From the NCBI GenBank assembly GCA_035763125.1, contig DASUBU010000107.1, positions 1 to 13,781 on the forward strand: DNA of 13,781 nt. The letters run 5' to 3'. Position numbers and translations under genes: made by a program. Under the pieces are notes generated by a model. It was not told the origin of the DNA and did not search any database. It was given only the letters and a program-made list of their open reading frames with translations. This document shows positions 1 to 6,912 of this stretch, piece by piece. Positions within the stretch are counted from its first letter, which is position 1; each line of letters opens with the position of its first letter. Origin of the DNA: SMAG-U1939 sp035763125. GTDB lineage: Bacteria > Chloroflexota > Ktedonobacteria > Ktedonobacterales > JADMIN01.

Positions 1-286
1 GTCGCCAGGACTCTGCCGCAAGGTATACCTGAGAAACCTACAAAAGTCAATGATTTATTGTACTTATTCGACAGCAGGTTACGCACCGGGCAACCTCATG
101 CACAGCTACAGGCGCTCCTGATGGTCAACTGTGATTCCCGCCTGGGCCAGTAATCTCCGCAGCGGCGGCGCGCTCACGTCCTTACGCGGCGGTTCGGGAA
201 GCTATCCCAGAAGCTGTACGTGAAGGCTTTCCATCGCAACCTACGCCAAGCGGACGAGGCGCACACGATATGGCAAGGTGATAATC
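1..286. other. non-coding left edge
   Basis: No credible gene is seen in this stretch. The first ~70 bases are much more AT-rich than the rest of the window and carry a leftward promoter (listed separately). On the minus strand an ATG at 232-234 opens a ten-residue frame that is closed by TAG and then reopens without a start; it may be a gene remnant but cannot be assigned. No clear hairpin plus T-run follows the stop of the regulator that ends at 287. Confidence 0.5.
22..50 (-). promoter_or_regulatory. leftward sigma70-type promoter with palindromic -10
   Basis: Read on the minus strand, a -35 box TTGACT (45-50) is followed after 17 bases by a -10 box TATACC (22-27). The -10 lies inside the perfect 10-base palindrome AGGTATACCT (21-30), which could bind a regulator. 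It would drive a gene beyond the left edge of the window. The call rests on box quality and spacing only. Confidence 0.45.
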
Positions 287-3019
287 TTACGCCTCCTCAT
301 CCAATGCCTCGGCCACGGCTTCCTCTAGCGAGAGCGAGCGGCCTGCGGCAAACGCCGCTGACCACTGCGACTCGCCAAGCGCCTCCTGTGCACAGGCTAT
401 TTCCCGCTCTATCTCCGCCCGCCAATGTGGCGCCTGTAACTCTCCGACCGTCGCGCGCAGCGCGGCGGCAGCTCCCAGCAGTCGTGCTGCCCGTGTTCCC
501 CGCTTAGCTGCTGCGGCAATGAGGCCGATGCTCTCCAGACACCTGGCGAGGTATGGGGGCACACCGAGCCCTTGCCATGTGATGAGCTGTTCGTGCGCCA
601 GCCGTGTCGCGCCAGCCAGGTCCCCTTGCAGCCGTGCGATGTAGCTCAATCCGAAGAGCTGGAAACCTTCCCAGAAGTCACTACCAACTCGCCGACAGAT
701 CGCCAGGCTCTCTTCAAAGTACGCCGCCGACTGGTCCAGATTGCCGCGCAGGAGGGCCACCTGGGCCAGCCCAGAAAGCGGGAAACCCACCCAGAAGTCG
801 GCGCCCACGCGCCGCGCCAGTGTGAGGCTTTCTTCGAGGTATATCACTGCCTGTTCCAGATCGCCGCGCATCTGCGCGATGTGTCCCAAATCGCTGAGGA
901 AGAGACCAGCAACAGGCTCATCAGACGCCTGGAGCAGCGCCAAACCCTCGTTGATAAAGGCTGCCGCCTGCTCCAGGTTACCTTGTCGCCGCGCTAGATG
1001 GCCGAGCTGGCCGAGCACTAGCGCGGCGACCCATCCCGGCCGCTGACCAGTCGCCAGCGCTAGGCTCGCGTCCAAGGCTTTGCGCGCCTGCTCATACTCG
1101 CCCGCCCGGCGGGCAAACATGCCCACTCCGAGCAGCGCCTTCGCGCGGGTCATCGGCGATGCCGCTATGGTGCTGCCGTCTATGTTGGAGCGCGGCTCGC
1201 CAACAGCCGACGGCCAGGCGAGCAGGCTGTCCAGCCAGCCACGCCCTTCTCTGAGGTAGCCCTTCATGTCCCAGAAAGGAACCAATGCCGCGGCCAGCCG
1301 CAGCCCCAACTCCATCTCTCCCCGCTCGCGAGCCCAGCTCAGCACGGCCCGGAAGTTGTCGTGCTCCTGCTCCAGCCGGTTCATCCAGGCGACCGCATCC
1401 GGTCCATATACGGCCAGCTCTCGCCCCTCCACCAGCCTCAAGAAGGACGTGGCGTGCGCCCGACGGAGCGCCTCTGCCTCGGTACTGCTCTCCTCGCCCT
1501 CGTCCTCGTCCTCCAGCTGCTCCAGGGCGTATTCACGGATGATGTAGAGCAGCCGGAAGCGCGTCTCGTGGTTCTCTCCTCCTGCGCCTGCGCCTGCGCC
1601 CGCCTCCCCATCCACCCTCCACTGCTGGGGCTGTTGTTGCACGAGGCTCTGAGTCACCAGCGCCTCCAGCCCCGCTAGAACATCTACCCCCAGTGGCTCG
1701 ACCTCCGCAGGCGCGGCACAGACCGCCTCAACGGCCTCCACTGTGAACCCTCCCACGAAGACGGCGAGCCGTCGAAAGAGCCGCCGCTCCGCGGGAGCGA
1801 GCAAGGCCTCGCTCCAACTGATGGCCGCCCGCATGGTCTGCTGCCGTGCCTCCAGGTCGCGCGCCCCGCCAACCAACAGCGGCAGACGCGGCCCCAGACG
1901 TGCCAGCAGTTGGACGGGCGACAGGAGGCGGACACGAGCCGCCGCTAGCTCGATGGCCAGCGGTAACCCATCCAGTCGCGCGCAGATGCCGGCTATCGCT
2001 TCCACAGTTTGGACGGTGAGCGCAAACGTGGGATGGATCGCGCGGGCCCGCGCGACGAAGAGGGCTACTGCCGGCGCTTCCAGCAGCCATCGCTCGGCTT
2101 GGTACGCTTGTCCACGGGCGGTGTACGCGGAGTCAGCTGGCAAGAGCCGTGAGAGAGGTGGCGGTAACGGCAGTGGCGAGACCGCATACTCTCGCTCGCC
2201 CCGCATGCGCAGCGGTGCCCGGCTGGTTGCGAGGATGTGCAGGCCTGGGGCGTCGGCGAGCATCTCGGCGATGTCGTGCGCGGCCGCGAGCACCTGCTCG
2301 CAGTTGTCCAGCAACACGAGCAGTCGCCGTGACCGTAGCCACTCGCGCAGCGCCTCCCGAACGGACTGGCGCCCCGCGTCATGGAGGCCTACTGCGTGGG
2401 CAATGGTTGGCACCACCAGCGCGGGGTCAGCCACTGGAGCGAGCGGGATGAACCAGACGCCATCGCCGAAGGCGTCGGCGAGCGCAGCGCCCACCTCCAA
2501 CCCCAGGCGCGTCTTGCCCACGCCGGCTGGTCCGGTCAGCGTCACCAGCCGTACTGCCCTCTGCCGCAGAAGAGAACAGATCTCCGCTACGTCACGCTCG
2601 CGACCCAGCAGCGGCGTGGGCGGGAGGGGGAGGTGATGCGGCGTAGACGGGGAAGCGCGCGTATCTGCCCCGACCGTGTGCGCGGAGCCTACAGCGCCGG
2701 CTGTTGCCGCGAGCGCGGGCTCAGGCGGGGGAGCAGGCGTCGCCCCGGCGGAGCGAGCAGAGCGGGCGGCGGCGAGCAGCGCAGCGTGTTGTGCGTCAGT
2801 GAGCCCCAACGCGGCCGCCAGCCGCGCGACGGTGTCAAGGTGTGGGGACCGGCGCTCGCCACGCTCCAAGCCAATGACGCCCCGCCACGAGAGCCCAGCG
2901 CGCTCCGCTAGCTCTGCCTGAGTGAGCCCGGCGGCGCGGCGGTGGGCTCGCAGCAACCCCCCGAAGGAAGTCGGGGTGGACGGAGACAGGTAAGGGGTGC
3001 GAGAGGGGTCCGTCTGCAT
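287..3019 (-). CDS. XRE-STAND ATPase-TPR transcriptional regulator
   Basis: A 910-residue multidomain regulator. A Cro/C1-type helix-turn-helix lies at residues 18-73 (LTQAELAERAGLSWRGVIGL, ERGERRSP). A Pro/Ala linker leads into a STAND/NB-ARC-like ATPase from about residue 130. That domain has Walker A GPAGVGKTR (163-171), Walker B LLVLLDNCE (233-241), an ATSRAPL sensor segment (264-270) and the GLPLAIEL motif (351-358). The last third is helical, with TPR-like repeats of the type GDLEQAVIYLEESLTLARR; these probably hold the protein inactive until a ligand or partner is sensed. I chose the ATG at 3017-3019 because GAGGG lies 10 bases upstream and the HTH starts soon after; a TTG at 3089-3091 would add 24 residues. 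Low-complexity Gly-Ala and Glu-Asp runs mark a linker after the ATPase. The gene is divergent from a methyltransferase. The family is clear; the signal and targets are unknown. Confidence 0.9.
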   Translation of the reverse strand: MQTDPSRTPYLSPSTPTSFGGLLRAHRRAAGLTQAELAERAGLSWRGVIGLERGERRSPHLDTVARLAAALGLTDAQHAALLAAARSARSAGATPAPPPEPALAATAGAVGSAHTVGADTRASPSTPHHLPLPPTPLLGRERDVAEICSLLRQRAVRLVTLTGPAGVGKTRLGLEVGAALADAFGDGVWFIPLAPVADPALVVPTIAHAVGLHDAGRQSVREALREWLRSRRLLVLLDNCEQVLAAAHDIAEMLADAPGLHILATSRAPLRMRGEREYAVSPLPLPPPLSRLLPADSAYTARGQAYQAERWLLEAPAVALFVARARAIHPTFALTVQTVEAIAGICARLDGLPLAIELAAARVRLLSPVQLLARLGPRLPLLVGGARDLEARQQTMRAAISWSEALLAPAERRLFRRLAVFVGGFTVEAVEAVCAAPAEVEPLGVDVLAGLEALVTQSLVQQQPQQWRVDGEAGAGAGAGGENHETRFRLLYIIREYALEQLEDEDEGEESSTEAEALRRAHATSFLRLVEGRELAVYGPDAVAWMNRLEQEHDNFRAVLSWARERGEMELGLRLAAALVPFWDMKGYLREGRGWLDSLLAWPSAVGEPRSNIDGSTIAASPMTRAKALLGVGMFARRAGEYEQARKALDASLALATGQRPGWVAALVLGQLGHLARRQGNLEQAAAFINEGLALLQASDEPVAGLFLSDLGHIAQMRGDLEQAVIYLEESLTLARRVGADFWVGFPLSGLAQVALLRGNLDQSAAYFEESLAICRRVGSDFWEGFQLFGLSYIARLQGDLAGATRLAHEQLITWQGLGVPPYLARCLESIGLIAAAAKRGTRAARLLGAAAALRATVGELQAPHWRAEIEREIACAQEALGESQWSAAFAAGRSLSLEEAVAEALDEEA

Positions 3020-3110
3020 GGGGTGCCTGCCCTCACGGGCCACCACTCCGACCCGGTGCGTCAGATGCCGCTGACTCCATGCCGTGTTCAATCGTTGTTT
3101 CGTTGTCGGA

Positions 3111-3131
3111 GATCATAGCACATGTATGATC
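3111..3131. promoter_or_regulatory. perfect inverted repeat, likely operator for the XRE-STAND gene
   Basis: GATCATA at 3111-3117 and TATGATC at 3125-3131 form a perfect 7-base inverted repeat with a 7-base spacer, so the half-site centres are 14 bases apart. On the minus strand it contains an extended -10 promoter element, TGC followed by TATGAT (3112-3117), about 90 bases ahead of the regulator start. A dimeric HTH protein bound here would cover the -10, which suits autoregulation. The repeat is seen directly; its function is inferred. Confidence 0.5.
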
Positions 3132-3234
3132 CCGGCGTACCGTCGGGCGTCGGCCGCCGCCCGGCACGCCGTCTCGCCCCCCCGCGACAGTGCGGCGCTG
3201 GAATGCTGTGGCACTGCGGCACTGGCGCGCATGC

Positions 3235-3278
3235 ATGCGCATATGGATGCGCATAGGGCTGTACACGTTGCGCATAGG
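3235..3278. repeat. array of three ATGCGCAT-type palindromes
   Basis: The 8-base palindrome ATGCGCAT occurs at 3235-3242 and 3247-3254, and a third copy with one change (TTGCGCAT) occurs at 3268-3275. Copies two and three share the longer block TGCGCATAGG (3248-3257, 3269-3278), exactly 21 bases or two helical turns apart. The array lies between the divergent regulator and methyltransferase genes and may be a binding site for one of them or another factor. Confidence 0.4.
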
Positions 3279-3454
3279 CATTTGCCCACCATTCGGGCAC
3301 ACTTCGACTGCGTCATCTGCACCCCTTCAGCGCCCGCACAGCACCCGCACAACGTCACGACTGCTGGCGGCGACGTGCAGGTGGTCGATGATGTGGGTAG
3401 GTTAGCGTCATGGAGGCTGCCAAGCGTGCCAGACGTACAGGGGGAGAGAACCGG

Positions 3455-4285
3455 ATGAGCCAGGATACTCCATCGCCTTCCGACTATCTGTTTGCGCAGG
3501 CCACCGACGAAGTCAGACGGCTGAAACGCCAGTCTGAATTCTTCCACCGCTTCACCAGCGCCTTCCTGGAGTCCGCCGGCATTACCAGTGGGATGAAGGT
3601 GCTGGATGTTGGCACCGGCATCGGTGACGTCGCTTTCATGCTCGCCGAACGGGTCGGTCCGCGGGGAACAGTCGTCGGGGTTGACATGGATCCAGCCATG
3701 ATCGCCTTGGCCCGCCAGCGGGCGCAGGCTGCCGGATTTGCCAATGTGTCGTTCCTCCAAGGCGATATCGGGCATCTGTCGCTGGATGACCAATTCGATG
3801 CCGTCGTGGGCCGCTTGGTATTGATGTACATGAAAGACCGGGTGGCGGTGTTGCGTCGGCTGCGGCAGCAACTTCGTCCGGGCGGCGTGCTCGCGTTTCA
3901 AGAGCTCGACCTCGCGCTAGCGGGGACCAGCTTGCTTCCTGCTCCCCTCTTTGAGCAAGTGGGGGAAAGGCTCACGCAGGTCTTTCGGCGGGCCGGACTC
4001 GATACCCAGGGTCTGAACCTGTTCCCTCTATTTCTGGAGGCGGGGTTGCCCACGCCGGAGATGGAGTTGATCACCACCGTCGGCGGTGGGCCGGACTGGT
4101 CCGGCTATGAGCAGCTTGTCGATATCACCAAGGCCCTGCTGCCGCTCATTCTCACCTTCGGGATTGCCACCGAGGAAGAGATACAGGCGGAGACACTCCT
4201 CCAGCGGCTGCGTGAAGAAGCGGCCGCACGACAAAATGTCGTCATGATCCACGGGCTGATGAACGTTCGGACCCGCATCGCCTGA
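3455..4285 (+). CDS. class I SAM-dependent methyltransferase
   Basis: A 276-residue protein with a Rossmann-type methyltransferase core. Motif I is VLDVGTGIGD (49-58), which binds S-adenosylmethionine. Strand 2 ends in VVGVDMD (73-79), with the acidic residue expected to contact the ribose. QGDI lies at 102-105, and the post-motif LRPGGVLAFQE at 140-150. The C-terminal ~120 residues are helical and probably form the substrate cap. No membrane segment or signal peptide is seen, so it is cytosolic. The start at 3455 is preferred over an ATG at 3410 because a GGGGGAGAG Shine-Dalgarno lies just ahead and the conserved part follows closely. The fold resembles the UbiE/small-molecule methyltransferase group, but the substrate cannot be told. 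The divergent XRE-STAND regulator may control it. Confidence 0.85.
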   Translation: MSQDTPSPSDYLFAQATDEVRRLKRQSEFFHRFTSAFLESAGITSGMKVLDVGTGIGDVAFMLAERVGPRGTVVGVDMDPAMIALARQRAQAAGFANVSFLQGDIGHLSLDDQFDAVVGRLVLMYMKDRVAVLRRLRQQLRPGGVLAFQELDLALAGTSLLPAPLFEQVGERLTQVFRRAGLDTQGLNLFPLFLEAGLPTPEMELITTVGGGPDWSGYEQLVDITKALLPLILTFGIATEEEIQAETLLQRLREEAAARQNVVMIHGLMNVRTRIA

Positions 4286-4290
4286 AAAGA

Positions 4291-4317
4291 GAGGAGGAGT
4301 GCAACGCTCTCCTCCTC
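4291..4317 (+). terminator. hairpin after the methyltransferase stop
   Basis: GAGGAGGAG (4291-4299) pairs perfectly with CTCCTCCTC (4309-4317) across a 9-base loop, six bases after the TGA stop at 4283-4285. No T-run follows on the plus strand. Read on the minus strand the stem is followed by a TCTTTTC tract, so it would work better as a terminator for leftward transcripts coming from sufU, or as a bidirectional barrier between convergent units. Confidence 0.4.
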
Positions 4318-4397
4318 GTGATGGAGGGAACAGGGAACGTCTGCGCTCTCCCCGGCAACTGACGGAAGCCGACAGTGGTCGGCAGAGGAGGCATGCC

Positions 4398-4703
4398 ATA
4401 CTCACCACAAGCAGCAAGACCGCAAACGCCCTCTCAAACAGCGCACCACAACACGTGGCGAGAGCAATCTCCCATCTGCTGAAAGCGACTGTGGACCTTA
4501 GCGCGGCTCTGGAATTCACGAACATCCCCGGGCTGCTCGGCCCAGGGTCAGAGCAGCTGAGCGACCTCTACCGCGACCTGGACGCGCTGCTGGCCCAATT
4601 GGACGCCATGCGCTTGCAGATTGCCGAGTTTGTCAAAGCGGCAGAAGATGACGCCCAGGCGGAGCCGCCCCATGTCACGCCGCACGCAGGTCGCCGGCTG
4701 TGA
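4398..4703 (+). CDS. small helical hypothetical protein with unclear start
   Basis: The frame ending at TGA 4701-4703 reads like a real soluble helical protein in its second half (for example LLKATVDLSAALEF, LSDLYRDLDALLAQLDAMR, LQIAEFVKAAEDD), with amphipathic Leu/Ala spacing and an acidic tail. I do not recognise the family. The start is a problem. The only strong Shine-Dalgarno, AGAGGAG (4384-4390), is 7 bases ahead of an in-frame ATA at 4398. The nearby ATG at 4393 is out of frame and only 2 bases from that site, and it meets a stop after 29 codons. A GTG at 4455 would give an 82-residue protein. A frameshift near the 5' end or a decayed start is possible. The last 29 bases overlap a convergent minus-strand frame. 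Confidence 0.4.
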   Translation: MLTTSSKTANALSNSAPQHVARAISHLLKATVDLSAALEFTNIPGLLGPGSEQLSDLYRDLDALLAQLDAMRLQIAEFVKAAEDDAQAEPPHVTPHAGRRL

Positions 4704-4851
4704 AGAGCCTGTGCGGCGTGCCCGCCTTGTAGACCTTGCGCCACTTCTCGTCGAGCAGGCGGTTCAACTGGACGAGGACTGGACCCGTCTGGCCGGCGAA
4801 CTCTCGCACCCGCGCAACGACATCTTCGGGTGGGTAGCAGTTGACGAGCAT
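4675..4851 (-). CDS. small hypothetical protein downstream of sufU
   Basis: An ATG at 4849-4851 opens a 58-residue frame ending in TGA (4675-4677). It begins MLVNCYPPEDVVARVREFAG and ends PHRLFTAGDLRAA, with a charged helix around RLLDEKWRKVYKAG. Third codon positions are mostly G or C, as in neighbouring genes, and the composition looks protein-like rather than antisense noise. The frame stays open upstream of the ATG back to the sufU stop codon, so the original start could lie further up or have been lost. No strong Shine-Dalgarno precedes the ATG. It could be a small gene co-transcribed with sufU or the tail of a degraded one. I do not recognise the family. Confidence 0.4.
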   Translation of the reverse strand: MLVNCYPPEDVVARVREFAGQTGPVLVQLNRLLDEKWRKVYKAGTPHRLFTAGDLRAA

Positions 4852-4886
4852 GACTGCTGCTCGGGCGGGACCTATCCGCCAGCGCC

Positions 4887-4900
4887 AGGGCTACAGCCCT
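4887..4900. repeat. AGGGCT-AGCCCT palindrome across the sufU stop
   Basis: AGGGCT (4887-4892) and AGCCCT (4895-4900) flank a central AC, giving a 6-base inverted repeat that contains the sufU stop codon (4891-4893). Palindromes of this GGGCT..AGCCC form occur as dispersed intergenic elements in some GC-rich bacteria, including Chloroflexota. Here it may have supplied the end of sufU. Confidence 0.4.
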
Positions 4901-5352
4901 CTGCGGTCGCGCTCGGCCAGTCCCATCGCTAAGCCGGACCCATCCCCCTCGTCTTCATCCTCGTCTTCGAGCCGGCCGGTGTATGGCCCCTGGATACCCT
5001 GGTGCAGCACGCGCAGCGAGAGCAGCGCGCAGCGCTGCCGCGCCGGCCCGATCTCCACTCCCAGCATCTCCAGGATGTCCGCCGGCTTCAGCGCGCGCAG
5101 CTCGTCCAGCGTCGCCCCTTCGATCTTCTCCGTCAGCATCGAGGCCGAGGCCTGGCTGATCGCGCAGCCGCGCCCTTGGAAGCGCACCTCCGTCACGTGT
5201 CCATCCGCCACGTTCAAGAACAGCTCAATGCGGTCGCCGCAGAGCGGATTCGTATCGGCGGCGTGGATGTCGGCGGGCTCCAGCGCGCCGTGGTTGTGCG
5301 GCTCGCGGTAGTGATCGAGGATGTACTGGCGGTAGATATCGTCCATTGCCAT
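4891..5352 (-). CDS. sufU: SufU-type iron-sulfur scaffold / sulfur acceptor
   Basis: A 153-residue IscU/SufU-fold protein. It accepts sulfur from the cysteine desulfurase SufS and passes it to the SufBCD scaffold. The Zn- or cluster-binding residues are all present: Cys38 and Asp40 in NPLCGDRI, Cys63 in GRGCAISQASASM, and Cys108 in PARQRCALLS. The Arg before the third Cys region, where IscU has His, fits the SufU type. The distance from Cys63 to Cys108 is shorter than in Bacillus SufU, so the extra segment typical of that protein seems to be missing. After the core there is an unusual tail with an acidic EDEDEDEGDG run and an end that runs into a palindromic repeat. The ATG at 5350-5352 has GGAGG 9 bases upstream. 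It lies behind a membrane-protein gene and is separated from sufS by about 4.8 kb and several plus-strand genes. Confidence 0.9.
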   Translation of the reverse strand: MAMDDIYRQYILDHYREPHNHGALEPADIHAADTNPLCGDRIELFLNVADGHVTEVRFQGRGCAISQASASMLTEKIEGATLDELRALKPADILEMLGVEIGPARQRCALLSLRVLHQGIQGPYTGRLEDEDEDEGDGSGLAMGLAERDRRGL

Positions 5353-5388
5353 GTGGCAGTCCCTCCGAAAGCATGACTATGCGCGCGG

Positions 5389-5409
5389 AATCCGCTCAGA
5401 TAGAGTATA
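5389..5409 (-). promoter_or_regulatory. candidate sufU promoter with Rrf2-like half-site
   Basis: On the minus strand a -10 box TATACT (5404-5409) lies about 50 bases ahead of the sufU start and is followed after one base by TATCTGAGC. This is close to the TATCCGAGT half-site that follows the TATACT -10 box of the Rrf2 gene in the same window. The second half of the palindrome is not conserved here, and no good -35 box is seen. A weak -35 would suit a regulator-dependent promoter. Shared control by Rrf2 is an inference. Confidence 0.35.
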
Positions 5410-5443
5410 TGCCGCAGGTCACTGGGCTGCCACGAGCTGAAGC

Positions 5444-5505
5444 ATCCCCTTTCCTCACGCGGGGAAGCAGATCCTCCTCCTGGGGACGAGGGCTGGGGGT
5501 GAGGG
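5444..5505 (-). repeat. degenerate G/C-rich intergenic repeat (CCTCACCCCCA type)
   Basis: Read on the minus strand this begins CCCTCACCCCCAGCCCTCG and ends with a GAGGAAAGGGG block. It starts about 20 bases after the stop of the membrane-protein gene. The element after sufC (11727-11765) has the same leading CCTCACCCCCA and the same orientation relative to its upstream gene. This copy no longer forms a clean stem, so it looks like an eroded member of the same family. Confidence 0.4.
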
Positions 5506-5523
5506 CAGAGCGTGACGACCCGC

Positions 5524-6912
5524 TCAGAACAGCCAGGGCAGCGCCAGCGCCAGCAGCAATGCCCACGCCAGGTACAGCGCTGTGCCCAACTTGAAGACGC
5601 CGTGCAGCCGGGCGATCCAGTCCCCATCTCCCGCGCGCCCCGCGCCGATCTGCCGCACCAGCACCAGCACCAGAATCGCAATGTTGACGACGTTCCAGCC
5701 GATCACCACGAAGCGGTTCATCGTCAGCGCGCCGCTCGCCACCGTGCGAAAGACGATGGCTGAGAGCGCGTAGAGGCTGACCAACGTCACCATCGCCGCC
5801 AGCAGCACGATGCCCGCCCGCAGCCAGCCCTGCCAGCGCGCGGGCACGTCGTCCTGGCTCACTGGCGTCACCCCCACCAGCAGCCCCAGCACAGCAAACA
5901 GCAGCACGTTGTAGATAATCAGCTCGCCGCGGTCGCTATAGGGTCGCCCGAAGGTGAACGGGATGATGGCGATGAAGATCGCTAGCACCAGCACGGTCAG
6001 CGGCAGCAGCGCCCGCATGATGACCCCCGCGATGCGCCCGAAGCCGCGCCGGAACTCCTGCGCGCGCGGCGGCAGTGCCGGATCGTAGACCGCGGCCACC
6101 GCCAGCACCGCGATCAGCCCCGCGCCGCCGATCAGCAGCAGCCGCACAAATACGTCCGGAATCTCGATGTCCTGCGCGCTGAAGATGGCGTAGGTCAGCC
6201 CGACGAAGATGCCGCCCGCGATCACCGCGACGCCGGCCGTTCCCAGCGCCTCGATGGCTTTGGTCAGGAAGCCAAAGCGGTCCGCCGACGAGGAGCCCCA
6301 GCCCAGTAGCGCGACGCCCGCCGCGCCGCCCGCCAGCAACGGCAAATGCAGCAGCATCAGCGCCAGGTAGCTCTGCGTGCCGAGTGGATCGCTGCGCGGT
6401 GTCTCGACCATGATGTAGGCGGTCAGCGCGGCGATCCCCACGACGCCTACCGCCGCTTGCACATAGCCTCGCCGCGATGCCAGCGCCAGAAAGGCGATCA
6501 CGAAGAGTGCGGCGAGCGGCGCCCAGAGCACTGCCAGATACGGGACACCGCGCACGAATTGCAGGGTTGTGTCGGAGAGCACCCAGAACACCAGCGCTAG
6601 CCCCACGCTCAGCGGGATCGCCAGCCGCCAGTTTGTCCCGCCCGCGCGCACGGCGTGGACCGTCGCCGCACCCGCCGTTCCCGCCGCGGTCGTCGCTGCG
6701 GCTCCCTGCAGGCGGTAGTGCCACGCGGCATAGAGCAGATTGTTCGGAAACTCCTGGTAGAGCGCGCCCAGTGCCGACGCGAATTGTGCCGCCGCCCGCG
6801 CGCCCAACGCCGACTGATAGAGCGCCTCCAGCCGCCGGGGGTCGCTGTGCGCATCGCGAATCGTCGCGATATACTCCGCTCCTGGCTCACCCGCCATAGA
6901 CGCCGTGCCCAT
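5524..6912 (-). CDS. polytopic membrane protein of unknown function
   Basis: A 462-residue protein. The first ~90 residues are soluble and helical (ALYQSALGARAAAQFASALG, then LYQEFPNNLLYAAWHYRL). About 11 hydrophobic segments follow, beginning WRLAIPLSVGLALVFWVL and ending LYLAWALLLALALPWLF. No catalytic motif, transporter signature or cysteine cluster is visible, and I do not recognise the family. The start at 6910-6912 is chosen because an AGGAGAGG Shine-Dalgarno lies 5 bases upstream; the earlier in-frame ATG at 6945 lacks one. It is transcribed towards sufU with a gap of 171 bases, so the two could share a transcript, although sufU also has a -10 candidate of its own. It might be a transporter or membrane sensor, but nothing in the sequence settles this. 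Confidence 0.8.
   Translation of the reverse strand: MGTASMAGEPGAEYIATIRDAHSDPRRLEALYQSALGARAAAQFASALGALYQEFPNNLLYAAWHYRLQGAAATTAAGTAGAATVHAVRAGGTNWRLAIPLSVGLALVFWVLSDTTLQFVRGVPYLAVLWAPLAALFVIAFLALASRRGYVQAAVGVVGIAALTAYIMVETPRSDPLGTQSYLALMLLHLPLLAGGAAGVALLGWGSSSADRFGFLTKAIEALGTAGVAVIAGGIFVGLTYAIFSAQDIEIPDVFVRLLLIGGAGLIAVLAVAAVYDPALPPRAQEFRRGFGRIAGVIMRALLPLTVLVLAIFIAIIPFTFGRPYSDRGELIIYNVLLFAVLGLLVGVTPVSQDDVPARWQGWLRAGIVLLAAMVTLVSLYALSAIVFRTVASGALTMNRFVVIGWNVVNIAILVLVLVRQIGAGRAGDGDWIARLHGVFKLGTALYLAWALLLALALPWLF

Larger units (their letters stand above)
3020..3454. other. divergent intergenic region between regulator and methyltransferase
   Basis: This 435-base stretch holds the minus-strand promoter and inverted repeat at 3111-3131 and the palindrome array at 3235-3278. 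I see no convincing protein-coding frame in it; frames that run through it are GC-driven and lack supported starts. No clear -35/-10 pair was found for the methyltransferase. The plus-strand TATGAT at 3125-3130, inside the inverted repeat, is the best -10 candidate but would give a leader of more than 300 bases. Confidence 0.5.

Noticed and set aside
1..234. Possible gene remnant on the minus strand beginning MESLHVQLLG
   Set aside because: The first ten residues recall the start of BTAD-type regulators, but a stop follows at once, the next segment shows no match I can name, and no ribosome site is present.
1581..1605. Short CCTGCG tandem repeat
   Set aside because: It lies in frame within the regulator and encodes a Gly-Ala linker; it is an ordinary low-complexity run, not a separate element.
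1743..2636. Long plus-strand frames opposite the XRE-STAND regulator, and similar ones opposite the membrane protein and sufS
   Set aside because: They shadow well-supported genes, are rich in Ser/Arg/Ala/Pro, and show no motifs or ribosome sites.
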